Source: Subtercola sp. Z020
Lineage (GTDB): Bacteria > Actinomycetota > Actinomycetes > Actinomycetales > Microbacteriaceae
NCBI RefSeq assembly: GCF_002931235.1
Contig: NZ_PSTT01000105.1
Location: forward strand, 1-51,867
DNA: 51,867 nt
Direction: 5' to 3'
Shown: piece after piece, positions 36,626 to 45,778 of the stretch
Layout: every line of letters starts with the position of its first letter
Numbering within the stretch: position 1 is the first letter of the stretch
Notes under the pieces: model-generated
What the model was told of the DNA's origin: nothing
The model's database searches: none
The model's input: only the letters and a program-made list of their open reading frames with translations
Made by a program: the position numbers and the translations under genes

Positions 36626-37777
36626 ATGCAGTTCGGAATCTTCAGCGTCAGCGACGTGACGACCGACCCCACGACCAACACCACCCCCAGCGAACAGCAG
36701 CGCATCAAGGACATCGTCACGATCGCGCAGAAGGCCGAAGAGGTCGGCCTCGACGTGTTCGCGATCGGGGAGCACCACAACCCGCCCTTCTTCTCCTCCA
36801 GTCCCACGACCACGCTCGCCTACGTCGCCGCGAAGACCGAGAAGCTCCTTTTGAGCACGAGCACCACGCTCATCACCACCAACGACCCGGTGAAGATCGC
36901 CGAAGACTACGCGATGCTGCAGCACCTCGCCGACGGCCGCGTCGACCTCATGATGGGTCGTGGCAACACCGGCCCCGTCTACCCCTGGTTCGGCCAGGAC
37001 ATCCGGCAGGGCATCCCGCTCGCCATCGAGAACTACGCCCTGCTGCACCGGCTCTGGCGCGAAGACTACGTCACCTGGGAGGGCAAGTTCCGCACGCCCC
37101 TGCAGGGGTTCCAGTCGACGCCCCGCCCGCTCGACGGCGTGCCTCCCTTCGTCTGGCACGGCAGCATCCGTTCGCCTGAGATCGCCGAGCAGGCCGCCTA
37201 CTACGGAGACGGGTTCTTCGCGAACAACATCTTCTGGCCGAAGGAGCACTACATGCAGCTCATCGGCTACTACCGCTCGCGCTTCGAGCACTACGGCCAC
37301 GGAACCGCCGAGCAGGCGATCGTCGGCCTCGGCGGCCAGGCCTTCATGGCGAAGAAGTCGCAGGACGCGGTGAACCAGTTCCGCCCGTACTTCGACAACG
37401 CGCCGGTCTACGGCCACGGCCCGTCGCTCGAAGACTTCACCGAGCAGACCCCGCTCACCGTGGGCAGCCCGCAGCAGGTCATCGACCGCTACGCCGGCAT
37501 GCGCGAGCACTTCGGCGACTACCAGCGCCAGCTGTTCCTGATGGACCACGCCGGCCTGCCGCTCAAAACGGTGCTCGAGCAGCTCGACTTCCTGGGCGGC
37601 GAGGTCGTGCCCGTTCTCCGCAAGGAGCTCGAGGTGAACCGGCCGGCCGGCATCTCCGACGGCCCGACGCACGCCTCGCTGGTCGCGGCGCGCGACGCGG
37701 CCGAGGCTGCCGCGGCCGAGTCCGTGGTCGCCGGTGCTGCGGCAGCGTCTCTCTCCGATCTCACCGAGAGCAGGTAG
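36626..37777 (+). CDS. FMN-dependent luciferase-like monooxygenase (CE1758 family)
   Basis: 383 aa. The luciferase-like barrel starts at MQFGIFSVSDV and includes IGEHHNPPF near 48-56, STSTTLITTNDP near 78-89, LADGRVDLMMGRGN near 101-114 and TVGSPQQVIDRY near 279-290. The distinctive partner gene, an FMN reductase four bases downstream, identifies the paired LLM/FMN-reductase system first named from Corynebacterium (CE1758/CE1759). The pair should perform a two-component flavin oxygenation, with substrate unknown. The start is chosen on the AAAAGAGAG site; ATG 36584 and 36599 are in-frame but less protein-like. Confidence 0.9.
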   Translation: MQFGIFSVSDVTTDPTTNTTPSEQQRIKDIVTIAQKAEEVGLDVFAIGEHHNPPFFSSSPTTTLAYVAAKTEKLLLSTSTTLITTNDPVKIAEDYAMLQHLADGRVDLMMGRGNTGPVYPWFGQDIRQGIPLAIENYALLHRLWREDYVTWEGKFRTPLQGFQSTPRPLDGVPPFVWHGSIRSPEIAEQAAYYGDGFFANNIFWPKEHYMQLIGYYRSRFEHYGHGTAEQAIVGLGGQAFMAKKSQDAVNQFRPYFDNAPVYGHGPSLEDFTEQTPLTVGSPQQVIDRYAGMREHFGDYQRQLFLMDHAGLPLKTVLEQLDFLGGEVVPVLRKELEVNRPAGISDGPTHASLVAARDAAEAAAAESVVAGAAAASLSDLTESR

Positions 37778-37781
37778 GCGA

Positions 37782-38414
37782 ATGAATGCCCGCTCCCTCG
37801 TCGTCGTCAGCGCCGGCCTCAGCCAGCCCTCGTCGACGCGCCTGCTCGCCGACCGTCTGGCGGCGGCGACGCTCGATCGCCTGTCGGCTCTGGATGCCCC
37901 CACCACCGTCGAGGTCATCGAACTGCGCGACCTCGCCCACGACATCACGAACAACTTGCTGACGGGCTTCGCTGCGCCGAAGCTGCAGGCGGCACTGGAC
38001 GCGCTGTCCCACGCCGACGGGCTGATCGCCGTGACGCCGATCTTCACGACCAGCTACTCGGGCCTGTTCAAGTCGTTCATCGACGTGATCGAGCCCACAG
38101 CGTTGACCGACCTGCCCGTTCTGATCGCCGCCACCGGCGGCACGGAGCGGCACTCGCTCGCCCTGGACTATGCCGTGCGCCCCCTGTTCACGTACCTGCA
38201 CACCGTGGTCGTGCCGACCGCCGTGTACGCGGCGTCGAGCGACTGGGGCAGCGGGGCTGCGGCCGGCGGCGCTGCTTCTGGCGGCGGCGGCCTGGCCGCC
38301 CGCATCGGGCGCGCCTCGTCGGAGCTCGCGACCCTGGTCGCGGCCTCCGACCGCTCCTCCCGCGTACTCGACCCCTTCGCCCTCCCCGCCGGCTTCAGCC
38401 CGACCGGCGCCTAG
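37782..38414 (+). CDS. LLM-partnered NAD(P)H-dependent FMN reductase (CE1759 family)
   Basis: 210 aa flavodoxin-like reductase: SLVVVSAGLSQPSSTRLLAD near 4-23 binds FMN phosphate, TPIFTTSYSGLFKSF near 85-99 is the flavin isoalloxazine loop, and ATGGTERHSLALDYAVRPLF near 122-141 is shared with the NADPH-dependent FMN reductases. It reduces FMN for the monooxygenase encoded just upstream. A Gly/Ala-rich loop near 162-176 is unusual. Transcription probably ends at the hairpin 38505-38542. Confidence 0.9.
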   Translation: MNARSLVVVSAGLSQPSSTRLLADRLAAATLDRLSALDAPTTVEVIELRDLAHDITNNLLTGFAAPKLQAALDALSHADGLIAVTPIFTTSYSGLFKSFIDVIEPTALTDLPVLIAATGGTERHSLALDYAVRPLFTYLHTVVVPTAVYAASSDWGSGAAAGGAASGGGGLAARIGRASSELATLVAASDRSSRVLDPFALPAGFSPTGA

Positions 38415-38504
38415 CCGGCCCCGCCCGATGAAGAACCGGCGTGGAATCGAGACACGCAACGTGACATAATGTCGTTGTTGGCCCATTGCGGTGGTGCCAG
38501 AAGT

Positions 38505-38542
38505 GAACCCCGGGAGATCTCGTTCGACGAGGCCCGGGGTTC
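38505..38542. terminator. Hairpin between convergent genes
   Basis: Ten-base-pair stem GAACCCCGGG (38505-38514) with CCCGGGGTTC (38533-38542), plus a smaller CTCG/CGAG hairpin inside. It is placed between the FMN reductase and the oppositely oriented DUF3800-like frame. Confidence 0.65.
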
Positions 38543-38549
38543 TGCGCAT

Positions 38550-39005
38550 TCAGATCTCGGCGAGATGCACCTGCGATCCGAGGGCCCTGAGGTGGCTCGG
38601 GTTGCCCCGTCTGTGCTGCGTGACTGCGCCGCACAGGGTGTCGGCGATCCAGAGGAGCGGTTCCGCCGGTCCCGGCACGTGCTCGATGCGCGTGCTGGAC
38701 TCGAGTTGGCGCTTCGACCGCAGCGCGTCGACAAGAGCACGGTCCAGTTTGTCTGATGGTCCCCTCGACTCGAGCTTCACCAGTCGTACGTCTCGAGCCT
38801 GCAGTTCGTCGCACAGGCGCTCGAGGCAGAGCCGTCGACGACGCTCACTGCGCACTGAGGGCTCACTGGCGCACACCACGACGACGTGGTCGAGATGAAA
38901 CGACGTGACAAGGGAGACGAGCCGGTCGCGGCCGTGGGTATCCTCGTCGTGCCAGTGGACCTTCTTCGCACCGTGTCGGAGGTGAGCGCGCAGAACTGCG
39001 CGCAA
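38550..39005 (-). CDS. DUF3800-like protein, N-terminus uncertain
   Basis: The frame from about 39048 to 38550 reads like an actinobacterial DUF3800-related protein: VKTRYTHSEIIHEELRAVLR, KKVHWHDED, VVVVCASEP, RRRRLCLERLCDEL and EPLLWIADTLCGAV. The acidic DESG motif that opens typical members is missing. No ATG or GTG lies in frame; TTG at 39005 is the first usable start and would cut into conserved sequence. An ATG at 39054 is out of frame by one base and stops after four codons. It is either 5'-truncated or frameshifted near its start. The gene abuts the divergent acetyltransferase gene. Base composition is lower in GC than nearby genes. Confidence 0.5.
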   Translation of the reverse strand: MRAVLRAHLRHGAKKVHWHDEDTHGRDRLVSLVTSFHLDHVVVVCASEPSVRSERRRRLCLERLCDELQARDVRLVKLESRGPSDKLDRALVDALRSKRQLESSTRIEHVPGPAEPLLWIADTLCGAVTQHRRGNPSHLRALGSQVHLAEI

Positions 39006-39074
39006 CTCCTCGTGGATGATCTCCGAATGAGTATATCTCGTCTTAACGATGAGGCATGAGCGTCTCTCTGCCGC

Positions 39075-39080
39075 GAGAAT
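39075..39080 (+). promoter_or_regulatory. -10-like element of the acetyltransferase gene
   Basis: GAGAAT ends six bases before the ATG at 39087, with leaderless spacing. It is a weak match to TAnnnT. Confidence 0.3.
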
Positions 39081-39086
39081 GGACCG

Positions 39087-39785
39087 ATGAACGAACGTGA
39101 ACCGAGCGCCGGAGCCGTGCAGGCGCTCGCGCCCGCGCCGATCGACCTCGCGGCGTGGGCGCGGCGCGAGCACTGGGCGTACTACCGCGAGCGGGTACCG
39201 TGCTCGTGGTCGATGACCGTCGAACTCGACGTGACCGGGTTCGTCGCCGCCCTGCGGGCATCGGGCCGCAAGACCTACATCGCGCAGCTGTGGGCCCTGG
39301 CGACCGTGGTGAACCGGCACGAGGAGTTCAGGATGGCCGTCGGAGACGACGGCTCGCCCGCGATCTGGCCGGTGCTGCATCCATCGTTCACTGTGTTCAA
39401 CAGCCGGCTCGAGACGTTCGCCGTTCTGTGGGCCGAGTACGACCCCGACTTCGCGCTGTTCCATGAGCGGGCGAGGAGCATCCTCGAAGAACACCGGAGC
39501 CCGACCGGCCTCTTTCCGCAGGGAGAGCCGCCCGCGAACGCCTTCGACGTGTCGAGCCTGCCGCGCACCCCGTTCAGCGCGCTGCACATCCAGACACCCG
39601 GCGGAGTCGACCACCTGCTGCCGATCTTCACGCTCGGCCGCCACATCGAGCGGGATGATCGCACCCTCCTCCCGCTGGCCCTGCAGGTGAACCATGCAGC
39701 GGTCGACGGCTTCCACGCCTCACGCCTGCTCGGTGATCTGCAGGATATGTTCGCCGATCCGGGCTGGCTCGGCCCGATGGGCTGA
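39087..39785 (+). CDS. Chloramphenicol acetyltransferase-like (CatA-type) protein
   Basis: 232 aa CAT-fold protein. NHAAVDGFHASRL near residues 208-220 carries the catalytic His and the DG of the HHxxxDG motif; the first His is Asn, as in some divergent members. WARREHWAYYRERVPCSWSMT near 25-45 and PAIWPVLHPSFTVFN near 89-103 (in parts) match the trimer-interface and substrate-pocket regions of CAT. Acetyl transfer to chloramphenicol is possible, but so is another acyl acceptor. It is single, with no mobile element beside it. Confidence 0.8.
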   Translation: MNEREPSAGAVQALAPAPIDLAAWARREHWAYYRERVPCSWSMTVELDVTGFVAALRASGRKTYIAQLWALATVVNRHEEFRMAVGDDGSPAIWPVLHPSFTVFNSRLETFAVLWAEYDPDFALFHERARSILEEHRSPTGLFPQGEPPANAFDVSSLPRTPFSALHIQTPGGVDHLLPIFTLGRHIERDDRTLLPLALQVNHAAVDGFHASRLLGDLQDMFADPGWLGPMG

Positions 39786-39818
39786 CATCCGACAGTGTCG
39801 CGGGGCTGACCGCATGAC

Positions 39819-39824
39819 TACGCT
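39819..39824 (+). promoter_or_regulatory. -10 element, leaderless promoter of the envelope locus
   Basis: TACGCT ends six bases before GTG 39831, fixing that start. Confidence 0.5.
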
Positions 39825-39830
39825 GGAGGC

Positions 39831-40481
39831 GTGACGGAACCGGGGGGCCCAGCGAACTGGCGTACCCGCGCGACCACTCTCTCGCGCAAGGTGCCGTCGA
39901 AATGGCTGGCGACCGCCGCGATCGGGCTCTTCCTGGCCGGGTCGGCCGCGTTCGGCGGCCTCGAGACGGTCGATGCGGATGCCCTGCCCGAGGTCGCGGC
40001 AGGTAGCGCGTTCGACGGGGCCCAGCTGCGCATTACGGTCGATCGTGCCGTTCTGGTCGACGGCTTTCCGGAGCAGAACATCACCCCGGCCGAGGGCAGA
40101 CGGTTCTTCGTGGTCGTCGCCACGGTCGAGAACCTCTGGGACCGACCGGTGAGCACGTACAGCAACACGGGAGCGGCGGACAACCTTCGACCGGTCGGCG
40201 TCGACGGCATCACCGCGGAGACGAAACCGACCGATGTGCTTGTGATCAGCGATGCGACGCGCTCGCCGCGCCTGCAGCCGCGGGTTCCCGTCGAACTTGC
40301 GTTCCTCTGGGAGGTCGCGCCCAGCGCCGCCGCCGACCTCGACCAGGTGCGCGTCGACATCTACGACAAGGTGTACACGGCCAACGGCTTCGTCACCTAC
40401 GGAGCCCGGTACGACAGCCCGTTCCTGGCGGCCGTGACCACGGTTCCCCTCACCGACAACGGCGCGGGGGAGTCGTCGTGA
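39831..40481 (+). CDS. Membrane-anchored extracytoplasmic protein 1 of a three-gene run
   Basis: 216 aa. One TM near residues 27-47 (LATAAIGLFLAGSAAFGG) after a basic N-terminus implies an outside-facing domain. The domain looks beta-rich, with RRFFVVVATVENLWDRPV near 93-110, reminiscent of DUF4352-like immunoglobulin folds; that is a weak inference. The gene is coupled to the next by GTGA (40478-40481). It shares topology with the next two genes, suggesting paralogous or co-assembled parts. Confidence 0.65.
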   Translation: MTEPGGPANWRTRATTLSRKVPSKWLATAAIGLFLAGSAAFGGLETVDADALPEVAAGSAFDGAQLRITVDRAVLVDGFPEQNITPAEGRRFFVVVATVENLWDRPVSTYSNTGAADNLRPVGVDGITAETKPTDVLVISDATRSPRLQPRVPVELAFLWEVAPSAAADLDQVRVDIYDKVYTANGFVTYGARYDSPFLAAVTTVPLTDNGAGESS

Positions 40482-41071
40482 CCGCGGCGACGCCGACCTG
40501 GCGGCACGTCGCGAACGGTGCAGCGCTCCTCGGTTTCCTCGTGGTCGCCGGCGTCGTGCTGCACTCCGCGCCGACCGACGAGCAGTGGCAGGCGCCGATC
40601 CCGGTGAACGGTGCGATCGGCGAGGCACTGACCGGGCGCAACATCCGCGCGACCGTCACGAACATCCGGGTGGCCGATGCGGTGACCGCGAGCAACGGGT
40701 GGGCGGGTGAGACGACGGGTGTCTGGGTCGTGGTGGATGCGCGGGTCGAAGCCGTGGTCACCGACTACGGTGCGAGTCTCAGCACCGCGCAACTGAAGGT
40801 CGGCGACACGGTGTACGGGGCATCCGAGCGCCCCGCAGAGGGTTCGATCGAGGGTGTCTCGTTGAGCGTCGGCATCCCGCACGCCGGGCCGCTGTTCTTC
40901 GAGGTGCCCCGCGACGCCCTCTCGGGCGAGGATGCACGCGCCGCCGAGGTGCAACTCGCTGCGACCTCCGACCCGCGCACGGACTCCCTCATCGTCGTTC
41001 CCGTCGATCTCGCCTCCCTCACCTCCGAGCCGCGCATCGTGACCTCCGAACCGCAGTGGGGGAAGGGATGA
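40478..41071 (+). CDS. Membrane-anchored extracytoplasmic protein 2
   Basis: 197 aa starting at GTG 40478. TM near residues 12-32 (NGAALLGFLVVAGVVLHSA), then a beta-rich domain with GVWVVVDARVEAVVTDYG near 83-100, in the same position as the FFVVVATVEN strand of protein 1. The stop overlaps the next ATG (ATGA). No enzymatic motif is visible. Confidence 0.65.
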   Translation: MTAATPTWRHVANGAALLGFLVVAGVVLHSAPTDEQWQAPIPVNGAIGEALTGRNIRATVTNIRVADAVTASNGWAGETTGVWVVVDARVEAVVTDYGASLSTAQLKVGDTVYGASERPAEGSIEGVSLSVGIPHAGPLFFEVPRDALSGEDARAAEVQLAATSDPRTDSLIVVPVDLASLTSEPRIVTSEPQWGKG

Positions 41072-41622
41072 TCGGGGGCTGGCTGAGGCGCAACGGGCTC
41101 GCCCTCGCCGCTGTCGTCGTGCTGGTTCCGCTCACTGTGGGCATCACCTTCTCGAACGAGTGGATCTCGTACTATGCCGAGCGACCCAGCCAGCCTGTGG
41201 TGGTCGGCGCAGGGGCGGCGGCCGACTTCGCGGGAACCGGCTGGCGCATCGAGGGCAGCCGCCGCATCGCGGCCGACAGTGCGGAGGGGGCAGACGCCTC
41301 GCTCCCGGCGGGCAGCCAGCTGGTCGTCGTCACCGTCGGCGTGACCCCGCGGGAGCTCGACGACGAGGGCACGTCGCCGTTCTGCGAGGTGCGGCTGCAG
41401 GAGGCGGGCGGCGGTGAGCTGGCGCGCAGTTGGGGCGATGCGTCGTTCGAGCCGATCGACTACCGGGTGTCGGAGGAGGCCGAGACCGCCTGTACGAGCG
41501 AGCTGACCACACCGTACCGGTTCGAGGCGCTCTTCGTCATTCCCGCCGAGGTGGACACGGCGTTGGTGCTCCGGCTCGAGGTGGTCGAGGAACTGCCCCG
41601 CTACCTCGCGCTCACGCTCTGA
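41068..41622 (+). CDS. Membrane-anchored extracytoplasmic protein 3
   Basis: 184 aa from ATG 41068 behind GGGGAAGGG. TM near residues 9-28 (LALAAVVVLVPLTVGITF), then a beta-rich domain with QLVVVTVGVTPREL near 87-100, and two Cys (CEVRL, ACTSEL) that could pair outside. Its 3' end overlaps the convergent membrane-protein gene by 22 bases, so the two transcripts cannot both be independent at their ends. Confidence 0.65.
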   Translation: MIGGWLRRNGLALAAVVVLVPLTVGITFSNEWISYYAERPSQPVVVGAGAAADFAGTGWRIEGSRRIAADSAEGADASLPAGSQLVVVTVGVTPRELDDEGTSPFCEVRLQEAGGGELARSWGDASFEPIDYRVSEEAETACTSELTTPYRFEALFVIPAEVDTALVLRLEVVEELPRYLALTL

Positions 41623-42863
41623 GCTGCGGCGTCAGCCACCTCGCGGCGCTGGTCGAGCTTCACGAGGCAGAAGTTGTAGGCCGCGGCAACCAGGCAGAGG
41701 CGGAGCGGCTCGACGACGACATCGACGGCGAAGCTCAGTATCTGGTCGAAGTTCATCCACCACGAGTTGAGATCGTGCGGGCCGATCACCCGCACCGCTG
41801 CGAAGTCGAGCCAGGCCGATGCGCTCTCGAGCACGGTGTAGCCGAGAATGTAGATGCCCATCGGCACGACGCCCGCCCGCCAGATGAGCAGCAGGGCATC
41901 CGCGAACGGTCTCCACCGGCCGGCCCAGTCCGATCCCAGGTCTCTGAGGCGGGTGCTGACGACCGAGGGCAGTGCGTCGAAGCGTGCGCGGGCCGAGGAG
42001 AGAGCGCGGATGCGGGGCTCGGGCAGGCGGAGCCGCGGCGTCGCCAGCGCCCTCCCGTAGACGATGCCGGCCAGGGTCAGCCACGCGATCGGCAGCAGCA
42101 CGAGCCCGCCCGTCTCGGTGATCGCCCACTGTACGGCTTCGACGATCCACTGCACCGGAGCGAATACGCCGACGACCGCCTGGCGCAGGTCGTCGAGCCA
42201 GCGCATGGCCTGGCGGTCGGCGATCCAGCCCTGCACGTCTTTCGTGTAGGCGGTGATGAGGAACAGGGTGAGGTAGACCCAGACGGCTTCGAGGTAGACG
42301 GCGACGAGGTTGGTCCATCGGGGGAGCCGGTCGCTGAAACGCTTGATGAGGTAGCGCCCGGTGAAGGCGACGACGATGGTACCGACCGAGAAGGGGCTGA
42401 ACTCGATGCTCAGCACGGAGTTCGTGTGCGTGCCCTCGAAGAAGTTGATGTTCTTGAGGGCGGCTTCGGCGTAGGCCTGGGTGTCGTCGGCGAGGAGCTG
42501 CCAGGCGGCGTAGAACGCGAAGAACGGCAGGATGCTCACCAGGAGGATGTCGTAGAGCTTCTGCCGCGGGGCGGAGGGCACGTTCACGGTGGTGCGGTCG
42601 ACGGCGTCTTCGCCCTTGTCGCGCAGGTTCATGAAGCCCGGCAGCGCGGGCCGGAGCGTCAGGAACATCGCGATGTAGCTGCCGAGTCGCGCCAGGATGG
42701 CGAGCGGCATGAGCAGCAGCCCCACGAGTGCGCTCGTCGCCCCGAAGAACGCGGCCACCTCGATCAGCAGGTAGCGCGCCAGCCAGCCGGCCAGATACCA
42801 CGCCAGCAGCTGCGGCCACCGTGCGGCCACCAGCCGCACCGTGCGTGACAGGATCGAGAACAC
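41601..42863 (-). CDS. Polytopic membrane protein
   Basis: 420 aa, about six or seven TM segments (near 18-40, 42-66, 108-127, 165-185, 190-210, 250-275, 335-355). The N-terminus RTVRLVAARWPQLLAWYLAGW resembles polytopic proteins of related actinobacteria whose function is unknown. It converges on, and overlaps, the three anchored-protein genes, so the four are a fixed neighbourhood; whether they act together is inference. Confidence 0.72.
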   Translation of the reverse strand: MFSILSRTVRLVAARWPQLLAWYLAGWLARYLLIEVAAFFGATSALVGLLLMPLAILARLGSYIAMFLTLRPALPGFMNLRDKGEDAVDRTTVNVPSAPRQKLYDILLVSILPFFAFYAAWQLLADDTQAYAEAALKNINFFEGTHTNSVLSIEFSPFSVGTIVVAFTGRYLIKRFSDRLPRWTNLVAVYLEAVWVYLTLFLITAYTKDVQGWIADRQAMRWLDDLRQAVVGVFAPVQWIVEAVQWAITETGGLVLLPIAWLTLAGIVYGRALATPRLRLPEPRIRALSSARARFDALPSVVSTRLRDLGSDWAGRWRPFADALLLIWRAGVVPMGIYILGYTVLESASAWLDFAAVRVIGPHDLNSWWMNFDQILSFAVDVVVEPLRLCLVAAAYNFCLVKLDQRREVADAAAQSVSAR

Positions 42864-43010
42864 GCCCCCACCCTAGCGGCGCCCGACCCTCCCGTCCCGG
42901 TTTCCTCCCCTGCACAGGTCGCCGGTCGGCTGTCTTCTCCACAGATGCCGCTGCGGCGCACGGGGGAACCTCAGCACCGCGTACGGTCGCAGACAAGACG
43001 ATTTTCAGAG

Positions 43011-43034
43011 GTTGACCAACTACAGTTGGTCAAC
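43011..43034 (+). promoter_or_regulatory. Operator abutting the antitoxin start
   Basis: Perfect inverted repeat GTTGACCAAC (43011-43020), TACA, GTTGGTCAAC (43025-43034), ending at the base before the ATG. TACAGT (43021-43026) overlaps its centre as a -10 candidate. This is the layout expected for autorepression by a Phd/YefM antitoxin. Confidence 0.7.
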
Positions 43035-43265
43035 ATGACCGAGACGGTGAATGTGCAGGAAGCAAAGACGAGGCTCAGCGAGATTCTCAGCCGGGTCGAG
43101 CGCGGCGAGGAGTTCATTCTGGCGCGCGGAGGTAAACCCATCGCGACGCTCCGGGCCGTCGAGCCGGTGTCCCGGCGCGTGCTCGGCTTCGCACCGGGGC
43201 CCGACCTGCCCGATTCCTTCTGGGACCCGATGACAGAAGAAGAACTCGCCGAGTGGGGCATGTGA
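43035..43265 (+). CDS. Phd/YefM-type antitoxin
   Basis: 76 aa. VNVQEAKTRLSEILSRVERG near 5-24 is the Phd/YefM DNA-binding helix pattern, followed by EFILARGGKPIATLRAV. The C-terminal part (DSFWDPMTEEELAEWGM) would neutralise the toxin. It overlaps the toxin ATG by one base (TGATG). The operator at 43011-43034 suggests autorepression and very low leader length. Confidence 0.88.
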   Translation: MTETVNVQEAKTRLSEILSRVERGEEFILARGGKPIATLRAVEPVSRRVLGFAPGPDLPDSFWDPMTEEELAEWGM

Positions 43266-43657
43266 TGAGGCTGCTTCTCGACACGCATGCGGCGTACTGG
43301 GCCATCCGCGAGCCGACGAGGATACCGAGCCCCGCTCGCGACCTCGTCGAAGACATGGGTAACGAGGTGCTGGTCTCCGCCATCACTCCGTGGGAGTTGG
43401 GCATCAAGTTCCGAAAGGGCCTCCTTCCCGGGGCAGGGCTCTTCCTGGAAGCGCTGGAACGCCATCTGCGGTTCCTGCGGGCGACCGAGCTTCCGGTGAC
43501 GCTCGAGCATTCCCTGGCCACGGCCCACCTCGAGTGGACGCATCGTGATCCGTTCGACCGGATGCTCGCCGCACAGGCGATCGTCGAGAACGCGGTGCTG
43601 GTGACGGCCGACGCCGCCTTCTCGTCACTGGCCGGCCTTCGCACGGCCTGGAAGTGA
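43265..43657 (+). CDS. VapC-like PIN-domain toxin
   Basis: 130 aa. PIN acidic positions: Asp in LLLDTHAAYWA (residue 6), Glu in WELGIKF near 45, Asp in DPFDRMLAAQA near 98-101 and VTADAAF near 116-122. This matches the PIN group that pairs with Phd-type antitoxins. ATG 43265 is coupled to the antitoxin stop. It appears intact. Confidence 0.88.
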   Translation: MRLLLDTHAAYWAIREPTRIPSPARDLVEDMGNEVLVSAITPWELGIKFRKGLLPGAGLFLEALERHLRFLRATELPVTLEHSLATAHLEWTHRDPFDRMLAAQAIVENAVLVTADAAFSSLAGLRTAWK

Positions 43658-43679
43658 CGAGAAGGGGCGACGAGGGGCG

Positions 43680-44090
43680 CTAGACGAAGGGCGTCGCCGA
43701 GTCCATGAGCTTCGAGCGGATGAGGAAGCGCACGCCCTCCGGCGCCTCGACCGAGAATCCGCTGCCGCGACCCTTCACGACGTCGATCGTCAGGTGGGTG
43801 TGGCTCCAGTACGCGAACTGCTCCGCCGACATCCAGAAGTCGATCGTCTGCGGCGGGGCGCCGCCCGGGGCGATGTCCAGCACACCGAGCAGCACATCGG
43901 CGTCGGAGGTGATGAAGTCGCCCGCGGGGTAGCACATCGGTGAACTGCCGTCGCAGCATCCACCCGACTGGTGGAACATCAGCGGCCCGTACAGCTCCCA
44001 GAGCTTCCGCAGCAGCAGCACACTCGCATCGGCCAGGGCGACCCGCGACTGGGTCTCGTTCGGCAGCGTGACCGCCGCATCGACAGGCAT
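43680..44090 (-). CDS. DUF779 protein
   Basis: 136 aa. The Cys-rich segment HQSGGCCDGSSPMCYPAGDF near 40-59 and FWMSAEQFAYWSHTHLTIDV near 85-104 fit DUF779, a family that regularly travels with acetaldehyde dehydrogenases. The Cys residues could bind a metal; the function is not established. It lies 10 bases after the aldehyde dehydrogenase stop, in the same operon. Confidence 0.88.
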   Translation of the reverse strand: MPVDAAVTLPNETQSRVALADASVLLLRKLWELYGPLMFHQSGGCCDGSSPMCYPAGDFITSDADVLLGVLDIAPGGAPPQTIDFWMSAEQFAYWSHTHLTIDVVKGRGSGFSVEAPEGVRFLIRSKLMDSATPFV

Positions 44091-44100
44091 CGGTGCCGGC

Positions 44101-45624
<1,524 letters not shown>

Positions 45625-45778
45625 GTCGGTTTCCTTAGACGTCGTTGTCGTGAGGCGAGCCCGCTTCGGGCCACCGCGACCAGCCTAGGAAGGCCGGGGT
45701 TGCGGGAGGGTTGCGAACGGTTGCGGCGTGGTCGGCCAGAGTCTAGGAGGTTCCGCCGCTCAGGGCGGTCAGCGGCGT

